NCBI GenBank assembly: GCA_947175635.1
Contig: CAMWNM010000001.1
Span: forward strand, 61,725-125,724
DNA: 64,000 bases
Origin: an uncultured Bacteroidales bacterium
GTDB lineage: Bacteria; Bacteroidota; Bacteroidia; Bacteroidales; P3
Direction: 5' to 3'
Shown here one piece after another: positions 1 to 9,118 of this stretch. The notes beneath the pieces are model-generated. The model was not told the origin of the DNA, made no database searches, and saw only the letters and a list, made by a program, of their open reading frames with translations. The first letter of the stretch is position 1. The number at the start of each line of letters is the position of its first letter. A program made the position numbers and the translations under genes.

Positions 1-293
1 TACAGAAAACTGCAATAGATACGGCTGTTAAGTCCCGGATACACGATGTCCGCCCAATCGGCTTTCTGTTTTTTTTCTTTGGGAGCCACAGCCTCAAACC
101 GGGTGTGAACGGGAAGCCTGAACGTGGCCGGCACACCGGTGGTGTCGAAGTTGCGATACGCTTTTTCGGGCAGTCCGATACGGATATAGGTGCGCGGTTT
201 GGGTGTATAATTCTCCTTGCAGCCCGTCAGTCCGAAGCAAAGAACCGAAAGCCCTGCCAAGAAAAGCCTCAAGCTTTGTTTATTCTTTTTCAT
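1..293 (-). CDS. gldD: GldD-type gliding motility / T9SS-associated lipoprotein, 3' part cut off by window edge
   Basis: The first 97 codons are present, starting with ATG at 293 and reading off the left edge. The N-terminus is a lipoprotein signal peptide: basic MKKNKQSLR, a hydrophobic core, then the lipobox LTGC with Cys25 as the lipidated residue. It continues with NYTPKPRTYIRIGLPEKAYR and later WADIVYPGLNSRIYCSF, which match the conserved GldD pattern (YTPKPRGY.RI..P...Y, then W..I.YP.LN..I..SY). GldD is an inner-membrane-associated lipoprotein needed for gliding in flavobacteria and found in most T9SS-positive Bacteroidota. The start overlaps the end of the upstream CBS/CorC gene by 14 nt, so the two are translationally coupled. 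This gldE-gldD order is the usual one and supports the call. The C-terminal half lies outside the window. Confidence 0.85.
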   Translation of the reverse strand, partial: MKKNKQSLRLFLAGLSVLCFGLTGCKENYTPKPRTYIRIGLPEKAYRNFDTTGVPATFRLPVHTRFEAVAPKEKKQKADWADIVYPGLNSRIYCSFL

Positions 294-1092
294 TCGGTCC
301 CACCATTTTGATGCGGGTTATCCGGTTCTCTCCCGTAGCCTCCACGGTAAACGTGAAATCCTTGAATTCCACTTTGGCCCCTTTGGCCGGAAAATAGCCT
401 AGAATCTCCAGAATCAGACCTGCCAGCGATTCGTAGTCGCCCGCCTCGATGTCGAAGTAATCGTCATCCACATCCAGAAGCTTGCATAGATCGTGTACCG
501 GCATCCGTCCGTCGAAAAGATAGGTTGAATCCCCGGTTTTCTGATAGAATTTTTCCTCTTCGATGGTATCGGACTCGTCGTTGATTTCTCCCACCACTTC
601 CTCCAGTACGTCTTCCATGGTGACGATGCCGCTGGTGCCGCCGTATTCATCCACCACAATGGCCAAATGCCGGCGTTTGCGCTTGAACTCCTTGAGAAGC
701 TGCTCTATCTTTTTCGATTCGGGTACGAAAATGGCGGGGCGGACCAGTTTCTTCCAGTCCAGTCCGTCTTCCTTTCCCCAATAGGGAAGAAGATCCTTGA
801 TGTACAGGATACCTTTGATGTGGTCTAAATCTCCGTCGTAAACGGGAAGCCGGGAGTATTCGGATTCGCGCAAGGTCTCCATCACCGCCTCGAACGAAGA
901 ATTGAGCGATAGCGCGGCGATATCCATACGGGGTTTCATGATTTCGCAGGTTTCGATTTCCGAAAACCGGTGGAAGAATTTCAGTACTTCCGGTTCGTTC
1001 TCGGCCAGATCCGGCATTTCATCCGAGGGTGAGGCAGGCGCGTGTTTTTCTTGTTTGGATCCGAAACGTTTTTTAAACCAAGACGGAGGCAT
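280..1092 (-). CDS. CBS-domain / CorC-type protein resembling GldE but without the membrane domain
   Basis: 270 residues. Two CBS domains lie at about residues 45-170 ([53 protein letters not shown]) and a CorC/HlyC transporter-associated domain at about 185-265. I start at [10 protein letters not shown] (1092), one nt after the pth stop; an in-frame ATG at 1113 would overlap pth by 20 nt. The family includes Mg/Co efflux regulators (CorC) and GldE. The coupled gldD downstream argues for the GldE role. However, flavobacterial GldE has an N-terminal DUF21 membrane domain and is about 430 residues. Here the upstream DNA is an intact pth, so the membrane half is absent rather than frameshifted. 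It may therefore act as a soluble cytoplasmic regulatory partner. Confident in the family, less so in GldE orthology. Confidence 0.85.
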   Translation of the reverse strand: MPPSWFKKRFGSKQEKHAPASPSDEMPDLAENEPEVLKFFHRFSEIETCEIMKPRMDIAALSLNSSFEAVMETLRESEYSRLPVYDGDLDHIKGILYIKDLLPYWGKEDGLDWKKLVRPAIFVPESKKIEQLLKEFKRKRRHLAIVVDEYGGTSGIVTMEDVLEEVVGEINDESDTIEEEKFYQKTGDSTYLFDGRMPVHDLCKLLDVDDDYFDIEAGDYESLAGLILEILGYFPAKGAKVEFKDFTFTVEATGENRITRIKMVGPNEKE

Positions 1093-1093
1093 A

Positions 1094-1657
1094 TCACTTG
1101 TTGTTAAAGGCATTCATGGTGTTGGCGATTCCCGCGCAAACAAAGCTTCTTATCATGTCGCAGGCCATATCTATCTTGGGTTCCACCACCTCCAGATCCT
1201 GCCTGGAGAATGCCCCCAACACATAATCGATTTGCTGACCCTTATGAAAATTGCTTCCGATGCCGAAACGCAGGCGGGGATAGGCCTGGGTGCCGATTAA
1301 GGCTTCGATGTTGGACAAACCGTTGTGTCCGCCCGCGCTGCCGCCCGATTTCATGCGCAGCTGCCCGGGTTCCAGCGCAAGGTCGTCCACCACCACCAGA
1401 CAACGTTCGGCCGGTATTTTTTCTTTTTCCATCCAATACCTCACCGCTTTTCCGCTGTCGTTCATATAAGTGGTGGGCTTTATCAATTCCAACAGATGCC
1501 CCCTGCATTTGGCTTCGCACCAATAGGCATACCGGTCCATACTGAATTTCAACCCGTTTTCGGCCGCGAACTTATCCAACACCATAAAGCCGATATTGTG
1601 GCGCGTGCCCTCGTAATCGGCCCCTATGTTGCCCAATCCCACAATCAGAAACTTCAT
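1094..1657 (-). CDS. pth: peptidyl-tRNA hydrolase
   Basis: 187 residues, the normal length for bacterial Pth. The N-terminus MKFLIVGLGNIGADYEGTRH carries the family signature: the conserved Asn of GLGN and the catalytic His of TRHNIGF. Further family blocks are IKPTTYMNDSGKAVRYW, VVDDLALEPGQLRMK and GGSAGGHNGLSNIE. The enzyme frees tRNA from peptidyl-tRNAs dropped by the ribosome, in the cytoplasm. It sits 3 nt after proS and 1 nt before the GldE-like gene, so the four genes proS-pth-gldE-like-gldD look like one transcription unit. Nothing odd in the sequence. Confidence 0.97.
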   Translation of the reverse strand: MKFLIVGLGNIGADYEGTRHNIGFMVLDKFAAENGLKFSMDRYAYWCEAKCRGHLLELIKPTTYMNDSGKAVRYWMEKEKIPAERCLVVVDDLALEPGQLRMKSGGSAGGHNGLSNIEALIGTQAYPRLRFGIGSNFHKGQQIDYVLGAFSRQDLEVVEPKIDMACDMIRSFVCAGIANTMNAFNNK

Positions 1658-1660
1658 CGC

Positions 1661-3133
1661 TTAGTAGGCTTTGGCAAAGATAACACGGTGTCTGGAGGGT
1701 TTGCCGGTGTATATGCACTTTCCGTCTTCTTCCTCCATGTCGAAAGGAATGGCGCGGATGGTGGCTTTGGTTTCTTCCTTGATCTTCACTTCGGTTTCGG
1801 TGGTGCCGTCCCAGTGAGCCAAAAGGAACTTTCCCTGTTCGATCTGCGTTTTGAAATCTTCCCAGGTATCTACTTTCACCGTGTTGTCCAGACGATGTTT
1901 GAGGGCCCGTTCGAACAGGTTTTTCTGTATTTCGTCCAATAGGCCGGGAATCAGCGAGGAAAGCTCGGATTGCGGATGGATGCTCTTTTCGAGTGTATCG
2001 CGGCGGCATATCTCGGCCGTGCCGTTCTCCATATCGCGGGGGCCGATGGCAATACGCACCGGCACACCCTTGAACTCGTATTCGGTGAATTTCCAGCCGG
2101 GTTTCTGGTTGTCGTTGTCGTCGTATTTCACGCTGATGCCTTTGGCCTGCAATTCGGTCTTGAGCTTGTGTGCGTATTCGGAAATCTGCAACAGTTGCTC
2201 CATGTTCTTGTAGATAGGCACGATGGCCACCTGGATGGGCGCCAGTCTGGGCGGAAGCACCAGACCGTGGTCATCGGAGTGGGTCATGATAAGGGCACCC
2301 ATCAAACGGGTGGAAACGCCCCAGGAAGAAGCCCAGACATATTCCAGCTTGTTCTCCTTGTTGAGGAAGGTTACATCGAAGGCCTTGGCGAAATTCTGAC
2401 CCAGGAAGTGGGATGTGCCGGCCTGCAGGGCCTTTCCGTCTTGCATCATCGATTCGATGCAGTAGGTTTCCAATGCGCCGGCAAAACGTTCGTTGGGCGT
2501 CTTGAAACCTTTGATGACAGGCATGGCCATATAGTTCTCGGCAAAGTCGGCATATACTTCCAGCATCTTTCTGGCTTCGGCCTCGGCTTCTTCCTTGGTG
2601 GCGTGGGCGGTGTGGCCCTCCTGCCACAGAAATTCGGCCGTACGCAGGAAGAGGCGCGTGCGCATCTCCCAGCGCACCACATTGGCCCATTGGTTCACCA
2701 GAATGGGCAGGTCGCGGTAAGATTGAATCCAGCCTTTGTAGGTATTCCAGATAATGGTTTCCGAAGTGGGGCGCACAATCAGTTCCTCTTCCAGTCTGGC
2801 GGCCGGATCCACGCTTACCCCTTTGCCGTCGGCATTGGCTTTGAGGCGGTAGTGGGTAACCACGGCGCATTCTTTGGCAAAGCCTTCCACATGGTCGGCC
2901 TCGCGGCTGAAAAAAGACTTGGGTATGAAAAGCGGAAAATAAGCGTTCTGATGCCCGGTATCCTTGAACATCTTGTCCAGTACCGCCTGCATCTTTTCCC
3001 AGATGGCATAGCCGTAGGGTTTGATTACCATGCAGCCGCGCACGGCCGACTGCTCGGCGAGGTCGGCTCGGGTAACCAGTTCGTTATACCATTCCGAATA
3101 GTTTTCTGCTCTGGAAGAGAAGTCTTTAGCCAT
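1661..3133 (-). CDS. proS: prolyl-tRNA synthetase, archaeal/eukaryotic-like type
   Basis: 490 residues, class II aminoacyl-tRNA synthetase charging tRNA-Pro. The N-terminus has [20 protein letters not shown] and [15 protein letters not shown], typical of the shorter type without the editing insertion. Motif 2 is around [20 protein letters not shown]. The proline/ATP site includes [14 protein letters not shown], and motif 3 gives [19 protein letters not shown]. The anticodon-binding domain ([12 protein letters not shown]) and a C-terminal extension ending in [10 protein letters not shown] follow. It is first in the apparent proS-pth-gldE-like-gldD unit, reading away from the lipoprotein gene at 3271. 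A -7-like element lies 65 nt upstream of the start. Confidence 0.97.
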   Translation of the reverse strand: MAKDFSSRAENYSEWYNELVTRADLAEQSAVRGCMVIKPYGYAIWEKMQAVLDKMFKDTGHQNAYFPLFIPKSFFSREADHVEGFAKECAVVTHYRLKANADGKGVSVDPAARLEEELIVRPTSETIIWNTYKGWIQSYRDLPILVNQWANVVRWEMRTRLFLRTAEFLWQEGHTAHATKEEAEAEARKMLEVYADFAENYMAMPVIKGFKTPNERFAGALETYCIESMMQDGKALQAGTSHFLGQNFAKAFDVTFLNKENKLEYVWASSWGVSTRLMGALIMTHSDDHGLVLPPRLAPIQVAIVPIYKNMEQLLQISEYAHKLKTELQAKGISVKYDDNDNQKPGWKFTEYEFKGVPVRIAIGPRDMENGTAEICRRDTLEKSIHPQSELSSLIPGLLDEIQKNLFERALKHRLDNTVKVDTWEDFKTQIEQGKFLLAHWDGTTETEVKIKEETKATIRAIPFDMEEEDGKCIYTGKPSRHRVIFAKAY

Positions 3134-3197
3134 TTCTTAATACTTTGGTACGGTTATTGCAGTAAAAGGGCAGATGCCCGATTCCGCGAAAGCGTGG

Positions 3198-3205
3198 CAA
3201 AGTTA
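3198..3205 (-). promoter_or_regulatory. candidate -7 element for proS
   Basis: On the minus strand this reads TAACTTTG, a full match to the Bacteroidota -7 consensus TAnnTTTG, about 65 nt before the proS start. The -33 position 19 nt further up is T-rich (TTTTTC) rather than TTTG, so the match is partial. The 137-base divergent gap 3134-3270 must also hold the promoter for the lipoprotein gene; I could not pick a convincing plus-strand box there. Confidence 0.45.
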
Positions 3206-3270
3206 CGCTAAAAAAGCGTACCGAAAAACCGGCACAGGCGGTCAGGGGCTTAAAAAAGAAAGGAAAAGAT

Positions 3271-4788
3271 ATGGCACGTTTCTCATTCGGAACATTCGTT
3301 TCCATTATCGTAACAACGGCAACCGCGGCGTTGCTTACCGCTTGCGGCACCACCTTCATGGTAGCCGCCGACGATATGTACGGCACCATGCCCACCCGCG
3401 AACAGGAACGCCGTCAGAAACTGCAGAACCAATGGAGCCAGACCCAATCCGACACGGATGTCGATTATTATTCGGATTATGAAGCGCCCCGAAACGAAGC
3501 GGATACTTTCAACTACGACGATTACTACGACTATGAATATTCTTCCCGTCTGCGCCGTTTCCAAAGCGACGACTATCTGAGCGACGACTATTATTCCGAC
3601 TATTACACCAATTCCTACTGGTACGATGCCGATCCGTATTATTACGGCACCAGTATCTATCTGGGATATAACTGGTGGTACCCTTCCTATTCGTACTATT
3701 ATCGTCCGGGTTGGTATATGGGCTTCAGTTTCGGTCCCTTCGGATTTGGCTGGGGCTACCGTCCTTATTACAGTTATTACGGTTACGGATCTTATTCATG
3801 GGGGTATCATGACGGTTTTTGGGACGGCTACTGGGCCGGCCGCTACGACCGGATCTACGATTACTGCTACAATCCCTACGACCGCAACACCTACACGCAG
3901 AGCTATTACGGCCGGCGTACGCGCGGTGCCGGCAGTTCGGTCACCAATCCGGCGGTTTCCCGCGCGTCCACCGACAGGCGGGTAACCACAGCGTCCACCG
4001 CTTCTGTTTCCTCCACGCCCTCTTTGCCCGCTACGGGCCGGCGCACATTTGCCGAACGTTACGAACAGGCAGTGGGAGGAAAGTCGGTAAGCACGCAAAA
4101 TAGCGCAGGCACCCTTACGGGAGGACGTACCGGTTCAACCTCCGCGGGCAACCGCATCCAGCCGGCCGTAGTCAACCGGAATACGAGAACGCCTTCGGGC
4201 CTGATGGAATCGGTTTCCACCCGTTTGGAAAACAAGACCGCCACAGGTGTCGACCGCATCCAACCGGCCGTTCCTGAAAGCCGCCGTTCGGTAAATCCGG
4301 CGGCTGACCGGTCGTTGTCCACGTCCTCTTCTTCCTCCACTTCCGTAAACACCGCCACGCCCTCCCGTCCGTCGCAACCCGCCCAGCCCGAGGTGAGGAG
4401 AGGGACAACCTCTACGGCGGTTCCCGCTTCCCAGCAACGGAACACCGCCACGTCCACCTCTTCCTATCGCGGGGTGCAGCCGCCCGCGGCAACGCCCGCC
4501 ACGCGTTCCACCCAAACCGCGCAGCCCCGTCAGTACAGCAATCCGGTTTATGAGCGCAGCCGTGGCACCTCCTCCTATGTGAGTCCGCAATACAACAGCG
4601 GCAACCGTGGTGTCCGCACCACCGCCACACCGGCGCGTCCGGCCGCACCGACGCGCACCTCCACGCCGGCACGTTCCACAACCACGGTCCGCACCTCTTC
4701 TTCTCCGGCGCGTTCCACTTCCACGCCGGCACGTTCCACCTCAACCGGCTCTTCTTCGGGTTCTTCCTCCACAAGACGTACCCGCTAA
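3271..4788 (+). CDS. Tyr/Asp-rich low-complexity lipoprotein, function unknown
   Basis: 505 residues. A lipoprotein signal ends in LLTAC with Cys25 as the modified residue, so the protein should be membrane anchored and probably surface or periplasm exposed. Residues about 60-215 are dominated by Tyr, Asp, Trp and Gly (runs such as DDYYDYEYS, YYSDYYTNSYWYDADPYYYG). Residues about 215-505 are Ser/Thr/Pro/Arg/Ala-rich and disordered in character, with near-repeats such as ARSTSTPARSTST and two RIQPAVV/RIQPAVP blocks. No catalytic motif is visible. It is followed after 24 nt by the FadL-type barrel gene, so the pair may be co-transcribed. The aromatic half could be adhesive or bind a surface; that is a guess from composition only. 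Confidence 0.85.
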   Translation: MARFSFGTFVSIIVTTATAALLTACGTTFMVAADDMYGTMPTREQERRQKLQNQWSQTQSDTDVDYYSDYEAPRNEADTFNYDDYYDYEYSSRLRRFQSDDYLSDDYYSDYYTNSYWYDADPYYYGTSIYLGYNWWYPSYSYYYRPGWYMGFSFGPFGFGWGYRPYYSYYGYGSYSWGYHDGFWDGYWAGRYDRIYDYCYNPYDRNTYTQSYYGRRTRGAGSSVTNPAVSRASTDRRVTTASTASVSSTPSLPATGRRTFAERYEQAVGGKSVSTQNSAGTLTGGRTGSTSAGNRIQPAVVNRNTRTPSGLMESVSTRLENKTATGVDRIQPAVPESRRSVNPAADRSLSTSSSSSTSVNTATPSRPSQPAQPEVRRGTTSTAVPASQQRNTATSTSSYRGVQPPAATPATRSTQTAQPRQYSNPVYERSRGTSSYVSPQYNSGNRGVRTTATPARPAAPTRTSTPARSTTTVRTSSSPARSTSTPARSTSTGSSSGSSSTRRTR

Positions 4789-4812
4789 GTATCACGCTAA
4801 AAAGAAAAACCC

Positions 4813-6318
4813 ATGCGCAAATCAAGATATTTCAGCACGCTTCTGTTTCTGTTGATTGTTCCGGCAAGCCTTATGGCGCAAGACGACGCCGACCTGCTCC
4901 GTTATTCGATGCTGAATCCGGTAGGTACAGCTCGTTACAACGCTATGGGAGGGGCTTTCGGTGCCTTAGGGGCAAACTTTACGGCCTTGAGCACCAATCC
5001 GGCCGGTATAGGATTCTTCACACGGCATGAGCTTACCCTCACCGGATCCATTGTTTCCCAAAACGGGAACTCAGAGTATTACGGCAGTCGAAACAGTCTC
5101 AACAAGAGCAGTTTTGCCATACCGCAGGGCGGGGGTGTGTTCGGGGTTTACAACGGTACCCGTGAAAAGGGCCGGTTGTGGAACTTGCAGATAGGTTTTG
5201 GCGCCAACCGTGTCAAGGATTTCAACACCAATGTCTATGCCAAGGCCGTCAATCCGCAGTCTTCGTATATGGAGGCGGTGGCCGCCCGTAGCGCGGGATA
5301 TGATTTCGCCGTGCAGGACAATCTGGCGGATATCGGCAATCTGGCTTATCAGACAGGTTTGCTCGACTATACGGATACGGTGAATATGTTTTACGAAACT
5401 TTCTTGGGAAAAGGATTACAGCAGAAACGCATCCTGCAGGAAAACGGCAATATCACCGAAATGGTTTTTTCCTTTGGCGGAAATTGGTCCGATGTGCTTT
5501 ATTTCGGTGCCACTCTGGGTATTCCCGTGGTGGATTACAGCAGCGTTTCCACCATAGAAGAATCCACGGTGGGAGGGGCCGTGCTTGAACACAGTTTCAG
5601 ATCCTATACCTTGAACCAAAGCAAAGACGTGAACGGAACAGGTATCAACCTCAAATTGGGCTTGATTTATAAACCGGTGCCGTTTTTCAGAGTAGGCCTG
5701 GCCTTTCATACCCCCACTCGTTACTGGCTCAAGGAAAGCGCTTCGGCATCGCTTGCGACGGACATGAACTATGAATTGGCCGACTACAGCGTTCTTTCCA
5801 AATACGAAAGATTCAACTACATAGACCATTACAGCCTCGTAACTCCGCTCAAGGGCGTGTTGAGCCTTGGGTTTCTGATCCGAAATTTCGGTGCGGTGGC
5901 TATCGAAGGAGAGCTTACCGACTATCGCCAGATGCGTATGGACATAGCGGATGAAGTGGAATACAATCAGTATATACAGGACATCGTGCGGGAAAACTAT
6001 CGCCTTGCAGGTGTGGTGCGGATCGGAACAGAATGGAAGGTGAGCGTGATGAGCTTCCGCGCCGGTTATATCTGGCAGTCGTGTCCGTACAAAGACAGAA
6101 CCCTGCGCGAAAATTGGTCGAATCATACGGCAACCGCCGGTATCGGCATCGCTTTGGGCCGTTGGAATATCGATTTCGGTTTTATGGCCGATTTGGGTAA
6201 AAGGACAGACGATTTCTACTATCTGATAGACGGTGCTACCGGCGAGCCTTTGGTGCAGCCGGCCAAACTCAACCTCTCCAAGTACCTATACACCCTTACG
6301 GTAGGCGTTAGGTTCTAA
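4813..6318 (+). CDS. outer-membrane beta-barrel protein, OMPP1/FadL/TodX family
   Basis: 501 residues. Signal peptide MRKSRYFSTLLFLLIVPASLMA, cleaved before QDDAD. The mature start, LLRYSMLNPVGTARYNAMGG followed by AFGALGANFTALSTNPAGIG, is the conserved OMPP1/FadL N-terminal hatch signature in Bacteroidota. The rest alternates as expected for a barrel and ends with an aromatic C-terminus (TVGVRF). FadL-like proteins pass hydrophobic small molecules across the outer membrane; the T9SS protein PorV belongs to the same superfamily. Nothing here decides between transport and a PorV-like role. At about 500 residues it is longer than P. gingivalis PorV, which favours the general transporter group. 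It ends 8 nt from the convergent rlmD gene. Confidence 0.9.
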   Translation: MRKSRYFSTLLFLLIVPASLMAQDDADLLRYSMLNPVGTARYNAMGGAFGALGANFTALSTNPAGIGFFTRHELTLTGSIVSQNGNSEYYGSRNSLNKSSFAIPQGGGVFGVYNGTREKGRLWNLQIGFGANRVKDFNTNVYAKAVNPQSSYMEAVAARSAGYDFAVQDNLADIGNLAYQTGLLDYTDTVNMFYETFLGKGLQQKRILQENGNITEMVFSFGGNWSDVLYFGATLGIPVVDYSSVSTIEESTVGGAVLEHSFRSYTLNQSKDVNGTGINLKLGLIYKPVPFFRVGLAFHTPTRYWLKESASASLATDMNYELADYSVLSKYERFNYIDHYSLVTPLKGVLSLGFLIRNFGAVAIEGELTDYRQMRMDIADEVEYNQYIQDIVRENYRLAGVVRIGTEWKVSVMSFRAGYIWQSCPYKDRTLRENWSNHTATAGIGIALGRWNIDFGFMADLGKRTDDFYYLIDGATGEPLVQPAKLNLSKYLYTLTVGVRF

Positions 6319-6326
6319 GCCTTTCC

Positions 6327-7787
6327 TTAGGCGCGGCGTTCGAGCAGCACAACGCTTTCCACGTGGTCGGTATGCGGAAACATATCCACGGCCGCGTGGT
6401 TCACCACTTTGTACTTTTCGGCCATACGCTGCAGATCCCGCGCCTGTGTGGCCGAATTGCAGCTTACATACACGATACGGCTCAATTTTCCTTGAAAAAT
6501 GGCGTCGTTCATCAAACATTCCACCACTTTTTCATGCATGCCCTCTCTGGGCGGGTCGGTGATGACCACATCGGGGATACCGTGTTCACGCACGAACCCG
6601 GGGGTGAATACGGCGGCCATATCGCCGGCAAAGAACGAGGTGTTGGAGATGCCGTTCAGTTCGGAATTTATCCGGGCGTCTCTCACGGCGTCCTCCACAT
6701 ATTCGATACCCACCACTTTGGCCGCCGAACGGGCCACGTAATTGGCTATCGTGCCGGTGCCGGTGTAGAGGTCGTAAACGGTCTGGTCGGGCTTTATGGC
6801 CGCCAGATCGGCCGTCAGACGGTATAAACGGGCCGCCTGTCCGCTGTTGGTCTGATAAAACGACTTGGGACCCACCCTGAACTTCAGTTCGGGTTCGTTC
6901 TGTCCGTAAGCCGGCATGGTCATGGTGATGAAAGGCTCGCCCTTGAAAAGCCGTATGTCGAGGTCTCCCATGCTGTCGTTTACCTTGGTGTTTACCGCAT
7001 ACATCAGGCAGGTGATGCAGGGAAAGGCTTCGCAGATGCGCTCCATCAGCGTGTTGAAAGCCGCCGTGGGTTCCGAACCGATAACCGCCACCACCATATA
7101 TTCGCCTTTGGGCGTGTTGCGGATCATCAGGTTGCGCATAAATCCTTTCTGGGCGCGTATATCGTAGAAGTCCAGCCCTAAAGCTATCGCGTTTTTCTTG
7201 ATGAAGAGCCTTATCTCATTGGATGTTTCGGCTTGCAGGAAACAATGGTTCAAATCCAGGACCTTGTCGAATTTTCCGGCCAGATGAAAGCCCAGCCCCT
7301 GTCGGGAAGCCTCGTCGAGGGTTTGGTTTTCGCTGATTTCGTTTTCGGTGAGCCAGCGCTTCACCGAGAAGGTGAATTCCAGTTTGTTGCGGTAGGCCCG
7401 GTTCTGTTCCGAACCTAAGATAGGCAGGCCTTCGGGCAGTTCTATCTTGCCGATGCGCTCCAGGTTGTCGCGCACTTGCGCCTGTTTTTGCTTAAGCTGT
7501 TCCTGATAGAGGAGGTGTTGCCACTTGCAACCGCCGCAAAGCCCGAAATGTTCGCAGAAAGGCGCGCATCTGAGGGGCGATTCCTCTTTGAGGGCGGCAA
7601 TCCGTCCCTGCATGTAGCCCGCCTTGCTCCGTATCACTTCCACGTCCGCCAGGTCGCCCGGAGCGGAATACGACACAAAAAGCACCTTGCCGTCCACATG
7701 GGCCAGCGAATTTCCTTCGGCGGCCGCTTTCTCGATGCGGATGTTCTCTAAAATCCGGTTAGGTTGCCGTCCACGTTTTCTGCTCAT
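6327..7787 (-). CDS. rlmD: 23S rRNA (uracil-C5)-methyltransferase, RlmD/RumA family
   Basis: 486 residues. An N-terminal TRAM domain (about residues 10-70) is followed by an iron-sulfur cysteine cluster (CEHFGLCGGCKWQH), then a SAM-dependent methyltransferase domain with VYDLYTGTGTIANYVA, ITDPPREGMHEK and the catalytic-Cys motif VYVSCNSATQARDL. Members methylate uracil at C5 in rRNA or tRNA. RlmD (U1939) is the common assignment, but RlmC/TrmA-like specificity cannot be excluded from motifs. It is transcribed towards the FadL-type gene and lies 3 nt after the SRPBCC gene, so it probably belongs to the pyrE-SRPBCC-rlmD unit. Confidence 0.93.
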   Translation of the reverse strand: MSRKRGRQPNRILENIRIEKAAAEGNSLAHVDGKVLFVSYSAPGDLADVEVIRSKAGYMQGRIAALKEESPLRCAPFCEHFGLCGGCKWQHLLYQEQLKQKQAQVRDNLERIGKIELPEGLPILGSEQNRAYRNKLEFTFSVKRWLTENEISENQTLDEASRQGLGFHLAGKFDKVLDLNHCFLQAETSNEIRLFIKKNAIALGLDFYDIRAQKGFMRNLMIRNTPKGEYMVVAVIGSEPTAAFNTLMERICEAFPCITCLMYAVNTKVNDSMGDLDIRLFKGEPFITMTMPAYGQNEPELKFRVGPKSFYQTNSGQAARLYRLTADLAAIKPDQTVYDLYTGTGTIANYVARSAAKVVGIEYVEDAVRDARINSELNGISNTSFFAGDMAAVFTPGFVREHGIPDVVITDPPREGMHEKVVECLMNDAIFQGKLSRIVYVSCNSATQARDLQRMAEKYKVVNHAAVDMFPHTDHVESVVLLERRA

Positions 7788-7790
7788 GGG

Positions 7791-8198
7791 TCAATGTGCT
7801 TCCGCAAAAGTTTTTATCTGTTGGTTCAGTGTATCCACAAATTTCTGCATCTGTCCCTTTATCATGGCGGCCATCACCATGTTGATGCCCACCTCGGCTT
7901 CCACGGTGGAATTGAAACCCCCGTTTGCGGAGGGTTCGAAATGAAAGGCCAAAGTAAAGGGGAAAGGAGAGCTGCCTTCGGAGGTAATCACCACCAGGCT
8001 CGGTTCCACTTTTTGGGAAATACGCATGCTGATTTGCGCCATTCCTCCCACGTTGAACGAACAAGTGTCTTGGGTGGCCTTCCAATCCTGCACTTGTCCG
8101 GGAGGCATCATGCCGCCCAGTTCGGCGAAGTTCGAGATCTTGCGGTAGGCCACGCCCGCATCGCCGTTTATGGGGAGAACGCTGCTGCTTACTTTCAT
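7791..8198 (-). CDS. small SRPBCC-fold (START-like) protein
   Basis: 135 residues with no signal peptide, so cytoplasmic. The pattern MKVSSSVLPINGDAGVAYRKISNFAELGGMMP, then SFNVGGMAQISMRISQKVEP, TLAFHFEP and a C-terminal amphipathic helix MVMAAMIKGQMQKFVDTLNQ, fits the polyketide-cyclase/SRPBCC helix-grip fold. These proteins often hold a hydrophobic ligand; no ligand or reaction can be named here. It lies between pyrE (11 nt upstream) and rlmD (3 nt downstream) in an apparent three-gene unit. Confidence 0.85.
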   Translation of the reverse strand: MKVSSSVLPINGDAGVAYRKISNFAELGGMMPPGQVQDWKATQDTCSFNVGGMAQISMRISQKVEPSLVVITSEGSSPFPFTLAFHFEPSANGGFNSTVEAEVGINMVMAAMIKGQMQKFVDTLNQQIKTFAEAH

Positions 8199-8209
8199 GT
8201 TTCAAAAAA

Positions 8210-8878
8210 TTATCTGGAATGCAGGTCCGACCACTTTTCGGGGTCTTGCCGCCATTGCCGTAAGGATTCCAATTCGGCGGGTTTAAGTAGTTCAAGTTGC
8301 ACGGCACACTCAATCAGATCGTTGTAATTGGTGAGGGTGTAGAGCGGCATCTTGGCTTTTTCAAAGTTTTTGGCCGCCGTCTCCAGCCCGTAGGTAAACA
8401 CAGCCACCATCCCCTTTACATCGCAGCCGTGGGCGCGAAGGGCATCTACGGCCAGAAGGCTGCTCTTTCCGGTAGATACCAGATCTTCCACCACCACCAC
8501 CGATTTGCCCGATTCTATCTCGCCTTCGATTTGGTTTCCCATGCCGTGGTTTTTGGCTTCCGAGCGTACATACACAAAAGGAAGACCCAGTTCCTGCGCC
8601 ACCAGGGCACCTTGCGGAATACCGCCGGTAGCCACGCCGGCAATGGCGTCCACCGGGCCGAACATCCTTTCGATTGTCTTTACGAATTCCTGGCGGATGA
8701 AAGTGCGTACGTGCGGATAGGAGAGGGTGATGCGGTTGTCGCAGTAAATGGGCGACTTACGGCCCGAAGCCCAGGTGAAAGGTTCTTTCTCGTTCAGTTT
8801 GACGGCGCGGATCTGCAAGAGGAATCTGGCCGTTTCCATGCTGGCTTCCTGACGGGCGGCCTGTGCCAAATCTACCAT
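8210..8878 (-). CDS. pyrE: orotate phosphoribosyltransferase
   Basis: 222 residues. It makes orotidine 5'-phosphate from orotate and PRPP in pyrimidine synthesis. The PRPP-binding loop VVVVEDLVSTGKSS is complete. Other family blocks are FTWASGRKSPIYCDNR, the flexible loop with Lys (RSEAKNHGMGNQIEG) and AGVATGGIPQGALVA. The ATG at 8878 gives the MVDLAQAARQEAS extension; a second ATG 13 codons in (METARFLLQI) is possible. A full-consensus promoter lies 66 nt upstream. First gene of the pyrE-SRPBCC-rlmD unit. Confidence 0.97.
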   Translation of the reverse strand: MVDLAQAARQEASMETARFLLQIRAVKLNEKEPFTWASGRKSPIYCDNRITLSYPHVRTFIRQEFVKTIERMFGPVDAIAGVATGGIPQGALVAQELGLPFVYVRSEAKNHGMGNQIEGEIESGKSVVVVEDLVSTGKSSLLAVDALRAHGCDVKGMVAVFTYGLETAAKNFEKAKMPLYTLTNYNDLIECAVQLELLKPAELESLRQWRQDPEKWSDLHSR

Positions 8879-8943
8879 AGTTTTTTGTTTTTAAGATGTT
8901 TCCAAACAAGCCGGAGCGTGTTTGTGCAAACAAGCTACAGAAA

Positions 8944-8975
8944 CAAAAATAGCTATTCCCGCGGGCTTTTCCAAA
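8944..8975 (-). promoter_or_regulatory. Bacteroidota-type promoter for pyrE
   Basis: On the minus strand the -33 box TTTG (8975-8972) is followed by 20 nt and the -7 box TATTTTTG (8951-8944), a full match to the consensus TTTG-N19/21-TAnnTTTG. It points to pyrE, 66 nt away. In the same 240-base gap, TAAATTCG at 9081-9088 on the plus strand is a weaker -7-like element before serS. Confidence 0.75.
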
Positions 8976-9118
8976 AGGGCGGGCACAGCTTCGGTTGTGT
9001 CAAGGGATTACCGTACACGGACAGGGGTGCTTTTATGCCGTATGGGCATCGATACCGCCTTCCGGTACGCGGAAAAATCGTAAATTCGCGAACATTTCCA
9101 ACCCTAAATTTTAGTATC

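Noticed and set aside
4813..6318. FadL-type barrel as PorV
   Set aside because: Same superfamily, but it is longer than known PorV and lies outside any PorU/PorV context; left as OMPP1/FadL family.
8297..9118. Upstream extension of the serS frame
   Set aside because: It overlaps pyrE on the other strand and does not look like protein; SerRS family N-terminus starts exactly at ATG 9119.
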